In this document: positions 25,971-34,500 of the stretch, piece after piece | Position numbering within the stretch: position 1 is the first letter of the stretch | How the letters are laid out: every line of letters starts with the position of its first letter | Source: an uncultured Lachnospiraceae bacterium | GTDB lineage: Bacteria; Bacillota; Clostridia; Lachnospirales; Lachnospiraceae | Assembly (NCBI GenBank): GCA_910587715.1 | Contig: CAJUMV010000007.1 | Location: 40,753-104,752, forward strand | DNA length: 64,000 nt | Direction: 5' to 3' | Notes under the pieces: model-generated | Seen by the model: only the letters and a program-made list of their open reading frames with translations | Database searches by the model: none | Told to the model about the DNA's origin: nothing | Made by a program: the position numbers and the translations under genes

Positions 25971-26102
25971 CTAACAAGCATGTAGTATCACTCCAGACAG
26001 AGTGAAATCCCCCGCAGCAGCCGCTAAGGTCATGCAGGCACGACTTTGGCTCGTTGCGCGCGGAAATAGAGATGAGGAAATTATGTATACACGGAGGTAA
26101 CC

Positions 26103-27365
26103 ATGGCACTGAGCAAAAAACCGATGACTGGCATGAAGGATATCCTTCCCGAAGAGATGGAGATCCGTGACTATGTGATCGGCATCATCAAAGAAACCTA
26201 CGGAAATTTCGGCTTTACCTCGATCGAGACGCCCTGTGTGGAAAACCTTGCGAACCTAAACTGCAAGGCGGGCGGTGAGAACGAGAAGCTGATTTTTAAA
26301 ATATTGAAGCGGGGCGAGAAGCTGCGCATCGACGAGGCGAAGAGCGAGGAGGACCTGACGGACGGCGGTCTGCGCTACGACCTGACGGTGCCCCTGGTGC
26401 GGTATTATTCTAACCACGCGAATGAACTGCCTGCGCCTTTTAAGGCATTGCAGATGGGCAATGTGTGGCGGGCGGACAGACCCCAGCGGGGACGCTACCG
26501 TCAGTTTATGCAGTGCGATATCGATATTCTGGGAGAGGCGACGAATCTGGCGGAAATCGAGCTGATTCTGGCTACTACCACGACTCTTGGCAGGATTGGT
26601 TTCAAGGATTTTAACATCCGCATCAACGACCGGCAGATTTTAAAAGCGATGGCGGCTTACAGCGGTTTTGCCGAGGAAGATTACGACCAGGTGTTCATTA
26701 TATTAGATAAGATGGACAAGATTGGCAGGGACGGCGTGGCGGCGGAACTTTTGGAAGCGGGATTTTCGCAGGAGAGCGTGGACAAGTATTTGGCGCTGTT
26801 CGCGGGCATGGAGACGGCGGAGCGGCCAATCGCCTACATTTCGGAAAAACTGGACGGCGTGCTCGCAGGCGGCGTTATGGAGAGCTTTCAGGAAATCATA
26901 GACAGTGTGGAAGCCACCAAGGGCGATTTCTTTAAGCTGGTGTTTGACCCGACGCTGGTGCGCGGCATGTCCTACTATACGGGCACGATCTTTGAGATTG
27001 AAATGCCGCAGTTTGGCGGCAGCTGCGGCGGCGGCGGAAGATACGATAAGATGGTGGGGAAATTCACGGGAAACGACGTGCCCGCCTGTGGTTTTTCGAT
27101 TGGGTTCGAGCGCATCATCCTGCTGCTTTTGGAGAGCGGTTTTAAGGTGCCAAAGGCGGGAAAGAAAATCGCCTATCTGATGGAAAAAGGGCTGCCTTCC
27201 GAAAAGCTGTGCGAGGTGATGGCGAAAGCCCAGAAGGAGCGGGAGAGCGGCAATCAGATTCTGGTAGCACGGATGAACAAGAACAAGAAGTTCCAGAAGG
27301 AGCAGCTGACCGCGCAGGGGTATGAGGAGTTTGAAGAGTTTTACAAAGAGGAATTGAAACGATAA
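26103..27365 (+). CDS. hisS: Histidyl-tRNA synthetase
   Basis: A 420-residue class II synthetase that charges tRNA-His. Seen motifs are MKDILPEE near the start, motif 2 (VWRADRPQRGRYRQFMQCDID), the histidine-specific LVRGMSYYTGTIFEIE and GGGGRYDKM, and motif 3 (GFSIGFERI). A ~90-residue anticodon-binding domain follows. The length is normal. GGAGG lies before the ATG (ACGGAGGTAACC). aspS follows after 56 bases, an arrangement common in Firmicutes. Confidence 0.96.
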   Translation: MALSKKPMTGMKDILPEEMEIRDYVIGIIKETYGNFGFTSIETPCVENLANLNCKAGGENEKLIFKILKRGEKLRIDEAKSEEDLTDGGLRYDLTVPLVRYYSNHANELPAPFKALQMGNVWRADRPQRGRYRQFMQCDIDILGEATNLAEIELILATTTTLGRIGFKDFNIRINDRQILKAMAAYSGFAEEDYDQVFIILDKMDKIGRDGVAAELLEAGFSQESVDKYLALFAGMETAERPIAYISEKLDGVLAGGVMESFQEIIDSVEATKGDFFKLVFDPTLVRGMSYYTGTIFEIEMPQFGGSCGGGGRYDKMVGKFTGNDVPACGFSIGFERIILLLLESGFKVPKAGKKIAYLMEKGLPSEKLCEVMAKAQKERESGNQILVARMNKNKKFQKEQLTAQGYEEFEEFYKEELKR

Positions 27366-27421
27366 AGGAGCTGCCTGCACAGGTTTAAGCAAAGGCATCA
27401 GAAAAGAGGGAGATATCAGTT

Positions 27422-29227
27422 ATGGCAGAATCAATGAAGGGCTTGAAGAGATCGCACCGTTGTGCGGAACTTTCCTTACAGAATGTGGGGGAAGAAGTGA
27501 CCGTGATGGGATGGGTGCAGAAACAGAGGAACAAGGGCGGCATCATTTTTGTGGATTTGCGCGACCGTTCCGGCATTCTGCAGATTATATTTGAAGAGGC
27601 GGACTGCGGGGCGGAAGCTTTCGCCAAGGCGGAGAAGATGCGCAGCGAATTCGTGATTGCCGTTGTCGGCAAGGTGGAGAAGCGCTCCGGTGCCGTCAAT
27701 GAAAATTTAAAGACGGGGGAAATCGAAATCCGTGCGGCACAGGTGCGCGTGCTGTCGGAATCCGAGACGCCGCCTTTCCCGGTGGAGGCAGACTCCAAGA
27801 CAAAAGAAGAGATTCGCTTGAAATACCGTTATCTGGATTTGAGAAGACCAGATATCCAGGAAAAATTGATGCTTCGGAGCAAAATCGTTTCTGAAATGCG
27901 CGACTTTATGGCGAAAGAAGGCTTTCTGGAAATTGAGACGCCGATTTTGTGTAAGTCCACGCCGGAGGGGGCAAGGGATTATCTGGTGCCGAGCCGTGTG
28001 CATCCGGGCAGCTTTTATGCGCTGCCACAGTCGCCGCAGCTTTACAAGCAGCTTTTGATGTGCTCCGGCTATGACCGTTATTTCCAGATTGCGAAATGCT
28101 TCCGCGACGAGGATCTGCGGGCGGACAGGCAGCCGGAGTTTACGCAGGCGGATATGGAGCTGTCCTTTGTGGATGTGGATGATGTGCTAGAGGTAAATGA
28201 GCGGCTGATTCAGCATATCTGCAAGGAGGCGATCGGGCTTGACGTGCAGCTTCCCCTGCCGCGTATGACTTGGCAGGAGGCGATGGAGCGGTTTGGCTCC
28301 GACAAGCCGGATACCCGTTTCGCGATGGAACTGACAGATGTGTCAGATGTGGTGGCGGGCTGCGGCTTCGGCGTGTTCACTTCCGCGCTGGAAAACGGCG
28401 GCTCCGTGCGGGGCTTAAACGTGAAGGGACAGGCGGCTATGCCCCGGAAAAAAATCGACGCGCTGGTGGACTTTGCGAAGGGCTACGGCGCGAAGGGACT
28501 GGCTTATTTAAGTGTGCAGGAGGATGGCACCTATAAGTCTTCCTTCGCAAAGTTTATGACAGAAGAAGAACTGGACAAACTGGTGCAGGCGATGCAGGGC
28601 GAAAAGGGCGATTTGCTGCTCTTTGCGGCGGATAAGAAGGATATTGTCTACAGCGTGCTCGGCGCGCTCAGAGTGGAACTTGGCAAACAGCTGGGGCTGA
28701 TCGACGAGTCAAAATATAACTTCCTCTGGGTGGTGGAGTTCCCGCTTCTTGAGTGGAGCGAGGAGGAGAACCGCTTTATGGCGATGCACCATCCGTTCAC
28801 CATGCCTATGGAGGAGGACTGGCAGTATATCGATTCCGACCCGGGCAGGGTGCGCGCGAAAGCGTATGATATCGTATTAAACGGGGTGGAGCTTGGCGGC
28901 GGTTCCGTCAGAATCCATCAGGACGATATCCAGGAGAAAATGTTTGAGGTGCTGGGCTTTACGAAGGAGCAGGCGTGGGAGCAGTTCGGCTTCCTCTTAA
29001 ATGCTTTCAAGTACGGTGTGCCGCCTCATGCGGGGTTGGCTTACGGTCTTGACCGTATTGTGATGCTCTTAACCCATGCGGACAGCATCCGCGAGGTGAT
29101 CGCGTTCCCTAAGATTAAGGACGCGTCCTGCCTGATGACGGAAGCGCCGGGTACGGTTGACGAAAAGCAGCTGGCGGAGCTGCAGATTGCGGTTACATCC
29201 GCACCAGACAAGGAAGAGAAGGCGTAA
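27422..29227 (+). CDS. aspS: Aspartyl-tRNA synthetase
   Basis: A 601-residue bacterial-type class II synthetase. The N-terminal OB-fold anticodon domain (VTVMGWVQKQRNKGGIIFVDLRDRSG) is followed by the catalytic core. Core motifs are motif 1 near EIETPIL, QSPQLYKQLLM, motif 2 (FRDEDLRADRQPEFTQ) and motif 3 (GLAYGLDRIVM). The ~130-residue GAD insertion domain of bacterial AspRS lies between motifs 2 and 3. Whether it is discriminating or also charges tRNA-Asn cannot be said here. The RBS is GAGGGAGA, ~8 bases upstream. Confidence 0.96.
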   Translation: MAESMKGLKRSHRCAELSLQNVGEEVTVMGWVQKQRNKGGIIFVDLRDRSGILQIIFEEADCGAEAFAKAEKMRSEFVIAVVGKVEKRSGAVNENLKTGEIEIRAAQVRVLSESETPPFPVEADSKTKEEIRLKYRYLDLRRPDIQEKLMLRSKIVSEMRDFMAKEGFLEIETPILCKSTPEGARDYLVPSRVHPGSFYALPQSPQLYKQLLMCSGYDRYFQIAKCFRDEDLRADRQPEFTQADMELSFVDVDDVLEVNERLIQHICKEAIGLDVQLPLPRMTWQEAMERFGSDKPDTRFAMELTDVSDVVAGCGFGVFTSALENGGSVRGLNVKGQAAMPRKKIDALVDFAKGYGAKGLAYLSVQEDGTYKSSFAKFMTEEELDKLVQAMQGEKGDLLLFAADKKDIVYSVLGALRVELGKQLGLIDESKYNFLWVVEFPLLEWSEEENRFMAMHHPFTMPMEEDWQYIDSDPGRVRAKAYDIVLNGVELGGGSVRIHQDDIQEKMFEVLGFTKEQAWEQFGFLLNAFKYGVPPHAGLAYGLDRIVMLLTHADSIREVIAFPKIKDASCLMTEAPGTVDEKQLAELQIAVTSAPDKEEKA

Positions 29228-29250
29228 AACGCTTCGGCATGGAGGGTAAT

Positions 29251-30180
29251 ATGGCGGAACAGAAAATAGATAACAAAGCGCTGGAAGAGGCGATTGCGGC
29301 TTTCCGCTCCGATAAGGAGAGGGACAGTTATGTGAAGGTGATGGAGCTTTTGGAGAAATCCATTGTGCTGGTGCCTGCCATGCCGCCGCAGGACATTGCC
29401 CCGGAGCTTATGGAGCAGCTGAAAGCGGGAAAACCGGTGCAGTTTCCCAAGGACACAAAGATTGTGCCCTGCCTGTTGCGCAAGGAAACGGGAGAGCAGG
29501 CGCTTCCCATCTTTACTTCGCCGCAGCAGATTCCCGAGGATAAAAAAAGTCCTATGGTGATGGCGATGCCTTTTATGGGTGTGGTCTCCATGGCGGCGGC
29601 GAATCAGGATAAGGTGGAGGAGGTTGTGGTCAATCCCTTTACCGGCATGATGATTTTAAATAAGTCGATTTTGGAAATAGCGGAAAAGCGCAGAAAGGCT
29701 GCGGGACAGATGAAGACGGTGCAGCTGACGCCGGAACAGTTTAAGGATTTTGCCCACAACCGGGTGTCGCTTTTCCTGCTGCCGAAATACCTGTTTGAGA
29801 ACGGGGAGGAAGGGCTTAAGAAATTACAGCACGAGGAGGGCGCGTTTCTTCTGCAGCTTTACGACAAGGTTTATCCGAAGGGGCAGAAGTGCGGCTGCAG
29901 AGCCGAAGATTTCTCACTGATGACGCTGAACCTCACGGATACGATACAGCTTACCCGTCTGGATATGCCCGACGAGACCAATAAAAAGGGACTGTGCTAC
30001 CGGGTCTATGCGGTCTTTAAGCGGGATACGCAAGAGGTGCTGTACTATACGCTGGAAAACACAAAGGACGGCAATATGATTGCCGGGGTCACGCAGGACG
30101 GCAGGCATGAAATCCTGGAGCCGGCGCCGGACAACGGGGCGGAGATAGAGGCGATTATGGGTCTTGTACAGCCCGGCTGA
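29251..30180 (+). CDS. SseB-family protein
   Basis: A 309-residue cytoplasmic protein with an SseB N-terminal domain: short helices, then VLVPAMPP, PIFTSPQQIPEDKK, and EVVVNPFTGMMILNKSIL at ~30-150. A distinct C-terminal ~130 residues follow (FLLQLYDKVYP, then a CGCRAEDFSLMTLNL segment). SseB was named for enhanced serine sensitivity in E. coli; the molecular role is not established. The ATG at 29251 is chosen because GGAGGG sits directly upstream of it and inside the alternative start at 29239. The gene follows aspS by 23 bases and is probably in the same operon. Confidence 0.82.
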   Translation: MAEQKIDNKALEEAIAAFRSDKERDSYVKVMELLEKSIVLVPAMPPQDIAPELMEQLKAGKPVQFPKDTKIVPCLLRKETGEQALPIFTSPQQIPEDKKSPMVMAMPFMGVVSMAAANQDKVEEVVVNPFTGMMILNKSILEIAEKRRKAAGQMKTVQLTPEQFKDFAHNRVSLFLLPKYLFENGEEGLKKLQHEEGAFLLQLYDKVYPKGQKCGCRAEDFSLMTLNLTDTIQLTRLDMPDETNKKGLCYRVYAVFKRDTQEVLYYTLENTKDGNMIAGVTQDGRHEILEPAPDNGAEIEAIMGLVQPG

Positions 30181-30264
30181 GGTCGGGAATACGAAGCAGG
30201 GGTCTGTGTGAGTCTGGCGGGGCAAAAGCAGACAGCGCGAACCCTGGATAGGAAGGAAAGCAGT

Positions 30265-30933
30265 ATGACAGACACGGTTATCTTCGATTTGGACGGGACG
30301 CTTCTCGACACGCTGGAGGATTTGACGGACAGCGTCAATTACGCCATGAAAACCTTCGGCTTTCCCGTACATACGATTGACGAGGTGCGCACCTTTGTGG
30401 GAAATGGCGCGCCGAAACTCTTGGAGCGCAGCATACCGCAGGGTTTGGAAAATCCTGACTACGAGGCGGCCTTGGCGGCCTTCAAGGCGCATTACGCCGA
30501 ACATTGCGAGGATAAGACGCGCCCTTATGAGGGGGTGCCGGAAATGCTCGCAGCGTTAAAAGAGCAGGGCTTTCATCTTGCCATTGTCTCAAATAAATTT
30601 GATGGCGCGGTCAAAAAACTCTGTCAAAAATATTTTGGGGAATTTATCTCGGTTTCCATCGGGGAGAGTGCGGAGGTGAAGAGAAAACCTGCGCCCGATA
30701 CGGTGTACCGGGCGCTTCATGAGCTTGGATGTGATGCCTCACAGGCAGTTTATGTGGGAGATTCCGAGGTGGATATTCAGACGGCGAAAAATGCGTCGCT
30801 GCCCTGTATCAGCGTTACCTGGGGCTTTCGCACCGAGGAAAAGCTAAGGAGCGAGGGCGCACAGGAAGCAATGCTGATTAAGACTCCTCAGGAGCTTGTT
30901 CCCCTTCTGGCTCGTCTTCGGGCGGAAGGGTAA
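30265..30933 (+). CDS. HAD-superfamily phosphatase, phosphoglycolate phosphatase-like
   Basis: A 222-residue HAD hydrolase. Motif I is FDLDGTLLDT (nucleophile and acid Asp), motif II IVSNK, motif III Lys in KRKPAPD, and motif IV VGDSEVD. A helical cap lies between motifs I and II, as in Gph/PpaX phosphatases. The substrate is not determined by sequence. The ATG at 30265 follows GGAAGG. The 3' end overlaps the convergent transporter gene by 56 bases, an unusual antisense overlap. Confidence 0.88.
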   Translation: MTDTVIFDLDGTLLDTLEDLTDSVNYAMKTFGFPVHTIDEVRTFVGNGAPKLLERSIPQGLENPDYEAALAAFKAHYAEHCEDKTRPYEGVPEMLAALKEQGFHLAIVSNKFDGAVKKLCQKYFGEFISVSIGESAEVKRKPAPDTVYRALHELGCDASQAVYVGDSEVDIQTAKNASLPCISVTWGFRTEEKLRSEGAQEAMLIKTPQELVPLLARLRAEG

Positions 30934-32170
30934 TCAGCACTTTCACGATATGGTTGTCCTGAATGCCGCGGGCACGCAGGGTAATGCCGTTCTCTAAAGT
31001 GATGGTCTCCTCGTCCTGCGGCAGCCGGTCGAGTTTTTCGAGCATGAGACCGCCGATGGAATCATAATCTTCGGAATCCAGAGAGATACCCAAGGCGTCG
31101 TTGATATCGTTCAGCTTCATGCCGCCCTCCACCAGATATTGTCCTTCTTCCAATTCCTGTATCAGCTCTTCCTCATCGGCGTCGTATTCGTCGCGGATTT
31201 CACCGACCAGCTCTTCGATGATATCCTCCATGGTGATCATGCCGACGGTCGCGCCGTATTCGCTTAAAACGAAGGCAATGCTGCTGGACTTTTCACGAAT
31301 TTCCATCAACAAATCCGATACGTTCTTATATTCGTAGGTATAGTAAGCCTCACGCAGAATCTTCTTAAGGCTGAATTTTTCCTTATCCTTTACCAGAATA
31401 AAATCTTTGATATTAACAATGCCGATGATGTGGTCGGGGTCTTCGTCATACACCGGAAGCCGCGTAAACATGCAGGACTGAAAGGTGGAGAGCAGCTCCT
31501 GATAGGTGGCGCTTAAAGGGACCGTGGTCATCTGGATACGGGGAATCATAATGTCCTTTGCGACGGTGTCCCCGAAATCAAATACGTTGTAAATGAGCGT
31601 CCGTTCCTCCGATTCAATCACGCCGCCCTCATGACTTACGTCTACATAGGTTTTCAGCTCTTTTTCGGTGATGCTGAAATTGTTCCCTTCAGAGCTGATA
31701 TGTAACAGCCGGAGAATCCAGTTAGAGAGCATGTCCACTAAAAAAATAACAGGTGTAAGTATTATCATCAGCAGGCGGATGATGGGAGCAAACATAAGCG
31801 AGATAGGCTCGGCGCGCTGCATCGCCCATGTCTTGGGGATGATCTCACCAAACATCAAAATGACGAAAGTCAGAACGCCAGTGGCGATTCCCACCGCTTT
31901 ATTGCCCCAGAGACTGATAGCAAACGTGGTCATCAGGGAGGAAGCGGACAGATTGACGATGTTATTGCCAATCAGAATAGCGCTCAGCATTTTGCCGTAT
32001 TGGTCTAAAATGGCGAGTACGCGGACGGCTCCCTTGTTGTTTTCCTCTGCTAAGGTGCGCAGCCGCACCCGGTTGACGGTCGAAAAGGCAGTCTCGGCTG
32101 AGGAGAAAAAAGCTGATAACAGCACGAGCACACCCAGCGAGACGAGTTGTATGACACCTGTAGTATCCAA
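30878..32170 (-). CDS. CNNM/TlyC-type transporter (DUF21, CBS pair, CorC_HlyC)
   Basis: A 430-residue membrane protein. The DUF21 domain with about four helices occupies residues ~1-190 (LLSAFFSSAETAFSTVN is the hallmark start). A CBS-pair follows (~205-335; MIPRIQMTTVPLSATYQELL, then IIGIVNIKDFIL), and a CorC_HlyC domain lies at the C-terminus. The family is linked to magnesium or other metal efflux and was historically called hemolysin-like. It starts with TTG: an in-frame TGA lies nine bases upstream and AAGGAG is well placed, so no other start is available. A promoter lies at 32230-32258 on the same strand. Confidence 0.9.
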   Translation of the reverse strand: MDTTGVIQLVSLGVLVLLSAFFSSAETAFSTVNRVRLRTLAEENNKGAVRVLAILDQYGKMLSAILIGNNIVNLSASSLMTTFAISLWGNKAVGIATGVLTFVILMFGEIIPKTWAMQRAEPISLMFAPIIRLLMIILTPVIFLVDMLSNWILRLLHISSEGNNFSITEKELKTYVDVSHEGGVIESEERTLIYNVFDFGDTVAKDIMIPRIQMTTVPLSATYQELLSTFQSCMFTRLPVYDEDPDHIIGIVNIKDFILVKDKEKFSLKKILREAYYTYEYKNVSDLLMEIREKSSSIAFVLSEYGATVGMITMEDIIEELVGEIRDEYDADEEELIQELEEGQYLVEGGMKLNDINDALGISLDSEDYDSIGGLMLEKLDRLPQDEETITLENGITLRARGIQDNHIVKVLITLPPEDEPEGEQAPEES

Positions 32171-32229
32171 TAATGTTCACTCCTTGTTTCCATAATTTTA
32201 ATAGCTCATTCGTTTCTTACTAATCAAAA

Positions 32230-32258
32230 ATATTATTATAAGAACAAGATGGTGTCAA
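32230..32258 (-). promoter_or_regulatory. Sigma-A promoter of the CNNM-type gene
   Basis: On the minus strand: TTGACA (complement of 32253-32258), 17-base spacer, TAATAT (complement of 32230-32235). It lies about 60 bases from the TTG start. Confidence 0.75.
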
Positions 32259-32329
32259 GTTTTAATGCGTGGCGGAATACATATTTAGAAGAGGACTGCA
32301 TGGGACAGGAATAAGAACAGGGGGTAGTT

Positions 32330-32707
32330 ATGGGAAAAAAGGATTTATATATGGAAAAAGCGGTGTTTATCATTAAATGTATGCTGGCGGCATATATCCT
32401 GACGGCGGGGCTTCTTTTGCTGCTGGCGTTTCTGCTGTACCGCTTCGGACTGTCCGAGAAGGTGGTGTCTGTCTGTATCATTGCGGTTTACATTATCGTC
32501 ACCTTTCTGGCGGGACTGCTCGCAGGGAAGAAGGAGAAGCACAGGAAGTTTCTGTGGGGGCTTGTCGTGGGAGCGCTGTATTTTGGCATTCTGGTGGTCG
32601 TATCTTTAGTGGTGAACAAAGGTGCGGAAGATATTGCGGGAAACATGATGACGGTATTTTTCCTCTGCGCCGGCAGCGGGATGCTCGGCGGGATGCTCGC
32701 GAAATGA
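32330..32707 (+). CDS. TIGR04086-family small membrane protein
   Basis: A 125-residue protein with four predicted membrane helices: ~10-37, ~44-65, ~75-95 and ~103-124. The loop between helices 2 and 3 is positively charged (GKKEKHRK). It matches the TIGR04086 membrane family found in Clostridia; as I recall, its genes tend to lie close to SCIFF and SecDF/YajC genes, as here. No function is known. It lies 75 bases upstream of scfA, which has its own promoter. Confidence 0.75.
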   Translation: MGKKDLYMEKAVFIIKCMLAAYILTAGLLLLLAFLLYRFGLSEKVVSVCIIAVYIIVTFLAGLLAGKKEKHRKFLWGLVVGALYFGILVVVSLVVNKGAEDIAGNMMTVFFLCAGSGMLGGMLAK

Positions 32708-32710
32708 GAC

Positions 32711-32739
32711 TGGACGGACGGAAAGTTTTATGCTATACT
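32711..32739 (+). promoter_or_regulatory. Promoter of scfA
   Basis: TGGACG (32711-32716), 17-base spacer, TATACT (32734-32739), about 44 bases before the scfA start codon. Confidence 0.6.
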
Positions 32740-32782
32740 GTCTAAAGTTATGAGCAAGTTTATACATAAGGAGGACACACCG

Positions 32783-32926
32783 ATGAAGCATATTAAGACG
32801 TTATCTACCAGAGATTTGAAGGAATCCATGAAAAAGGGCGGCTGCGGCGAGTGCCAGACTTCCTGCCAGTCCGCATGTAAGACTTCCTGCACCGTAGGAA
32901 ACCAGAGCTGCGAGAAGGCGAGATAA
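32783..32926 (+). CDS. scfA: SCIFF peptide (six cysteines in forty-five) precursor
   Basis: A 47-residue precursor of a ribosomally made, thioether-bridged peptide. The N-terminal leader MKHIKTLSTRDLKESMKKGG is followed by a core with six cysteines at 21, 24, 28, 32, 36 and 43, the defining SCIFF pattern. Established knowledge: the partner radical SAM enzyme links Cys to Thr in a thioether bond; SCIFF is nearly universal in Clostridia and its role is unknown. AAGGAGG lies seven to eight bases before the ATG. The maturase gene starts 181 bases downstream. The gene is short enough to be missed by length-filtered gene calling. Confidence 0.95.
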   Translation: MKHIKTLSTRDLKESMKKGGCGECQTSCQSACKTSCTVGNQSCEKAR

Positions 32927-33030
32927 CGGAGCGCAAACCGCGCATGACGGCAGAACGTGGAGCAAAGAGAAGATAAGAAAAGAGGGCAGGCTCGGCATAC
33001 GGGGTATGACGGGGCTGCCCGTCTGCGTGT

Positions 33031-33069
33031 GCGCCCACAGTTCAGCCAGAGCATGGGCGCGGGCTGAAC
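33031..33069 (+). promoter_or_regulatory. Two interleaved hairpins between scfA and scfB
   Basis: GCGCCCA (33031-33037) pairs with TGGGCGC (33054-33060), and GTTCAGCC (33040-33047) pairs with GGCTGAAC (33062-33069). The two stems are interleaved, so they are either alternative hairpins or a pseudoknot. They end ~27 bases before the scfB RBS and could lower maturase expression relative to the peptide. Confidence 0.6.
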
Positions 33070-33106
33070 AAATATTGAACAAATATATTTAGTCAGGAGA
33101 AAGATT

Positions 33107-34483
33107 GTGATACATCAATACATAAGTAACGGTTATCATATTGTGATGGACGTCAACAGCGGCAGCGTCCATGTGATGGACAAGTCCGCCTATGATACGG
33201 TTCCCATTGTGGAGCGGCTGTTAGGGCAGGGCGCGGAAAAACCGGAAGAAATCGCCGCTACGGTGGCGAAAGAGCTTTCCATGGAGCGTTCCGAAGCGGA
33301 GGAGACGGTGGAGGAAATCCTGTACTTAAAAGACCAGGGACAGCTTTTTACGGAAGATATTTACGAGAAGTACATAGACGCGTTCAAAAACCGGGAAACC
33401 GTGGTGAAAGCGCTCTGCCTGCATATTGCCCATGACTGCAACCTTGCTTGCAAGTACTGCTTTGCCGGCGAGGGCGAATACCACGGCAGACGTGCGCTGA
33501 TGAGTCTGGAAGTGGGAAAGAAGGCGCTTGACTTCCTCGTGGCGAACTCCGGGAACCGGGTGAATCTGGAGGTGGATTTCTTTGGCGGGGAGCCGCTTTT
33601 GAACTGGCAGGTGGTGAAGGAGCTGGTGGCTTACGGCCGTTCTCTGGAGGAGCCGCACAACAAGAAATTCCGCTTTACGCTGACGACCAACGGGGTGCTC
33701 CTCGACGACGAGATTCTGGCATTTGCAAATAAGGAAATGTCAAATCTTGTTTTAAGCATAGACGGGAGGAAGGAAATCCACGATTTGATGCGGCCGCACC
33801 GTGGCGGGCAGGGCAGCTATGACGAGATTCTTCCGAAATACAAGAAGGCGGCCGAAAGCAGAAACCAGATGAACTATTACGTGCGTGGCACTTACACCCA
33901 TAACAATACGGATTTTTCTGAGGACGTGATTCATTTGGCGGATGAGGGGTTTGAGCAGATTTCCGTGGAGCCTGTTGTGGCGGATAAATCGGAAGCGTAT
34001 GCGCTGCGCATGGAGGATGTGCCAAAGCTCCTTTCCGAGTATGACAGGCTTGCGGAGGAATATATTCGCAGAAAAAAAGAAGGAAAGGGTTTTCAATTCT
34101 TTCATTTTATGATAGATTTAGAAGGTGGCCCTTGTGTGGCAAAGAGATTGTCAGGCTGTGGGTCGGGTACGGAATACCTAGCGGTGACCCCTTGGGGAGA
34201 TTTTTACCCCTGTCATCAGTTTGTGGGACAGGAGGAGTTTCTCATGGGAAATGTGGACGAGGGGATAGTGCGGGAAGATATCCGGGATAAGTTCAAAGCG
34301 TGCAATGTCTATGCAAAAAAGGAATGCAGGGATTGCTTCGCAAAATTTTATTGCAGCGGCGGCTGCGCGGCGAATGCCTACCATGAGTGCGGCGACGTGA
34401 ACGGTTCTTATAAACTGGGGTGCGAACTGCAGCGGAAACGTGTCGAGTGTGCGGTTATGATAAAAGCGGCGTTAGCTGATTAG
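33107..34483 (+). CDS. scfB: SCIFF radical SAM/SPASM maturase (thioether bond-forming)
   Basis: A 458-residue enzyme starting with GTG after CAGGAGA. An N-terminal ~90-residue RiPP-recognition-like domain is followed by the radical SAM cluster motif with Cys111, Cys115 and Cys118 (CNLACKYCF). Then come FFGGEPLLNW and a SPASM-type C-terminus with many Cys residues (GCGSGTEYLAVTPWGDFYPC and ECRDCFAKFYCSGGC), which binds auxiliary iron-sulfur clusters. The known homologue CteB of Clostridium thermocellum forms a Cys-Thr thioether link in the SCIFF peptide. It follows scfA and precedes secDF by 17 bases. Confidence 0.95.
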   Translation: MIHQYISNGYHIVMDVNSGSVHVMDKSAYDTVPIVERLLGQGAEKPEEIAATVAKELSMERSEAEETVEEILYLKDQGQLFTEDIYEKYIDAFKNRETVVKALCLHIAHDCNLACKYCFAGEGEYHGRRALMSLEVGKKALDFLVANSGNRVNLEVDFFGGEPLLNWQVVKELVAYGRSLEEPHNKKFRFTLTTNGVLLDDEILAFANKEMSNLVLSIDGRKEIHDLMRPHRGGQGSYDEILPKYKKAAESRNQMNYYVRGTYTHNNTDFSEDVIHLADEGFEQISVEPVVADKSEAYALRMEDVPKLLSEYDRLAEEYIRRKKEGKGFQFFHFMIDLEGGPCVAKRLSGCGSGTEYLAVTPWGDFYPCHQFVGQEEFLMGNVDEGIVREDIRDKFKACNVYAKKECRDCFAKFYCSGGCAANAYHECGDVNGSYKLGCELQRKRVECAVMIKAALAD

Positions 34484-34500
34484 GAAAAGGAGAGTTAGTC

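Noticed and set aside
25863..26102. T-box riboswitch upstream of hisS-aspS
   Set aside because: No antiterminator consensus (GGTGGNACCGCG-like) and no terminator helix before the hisS RBS were found.
33031..33069. Calling the scfA-scfB stems a firm H-type pseudoknot
   Set aside because: A one-base loop would have to span a 7-bp stem, which is sterically doubtful; alternative hairpins are more likely.
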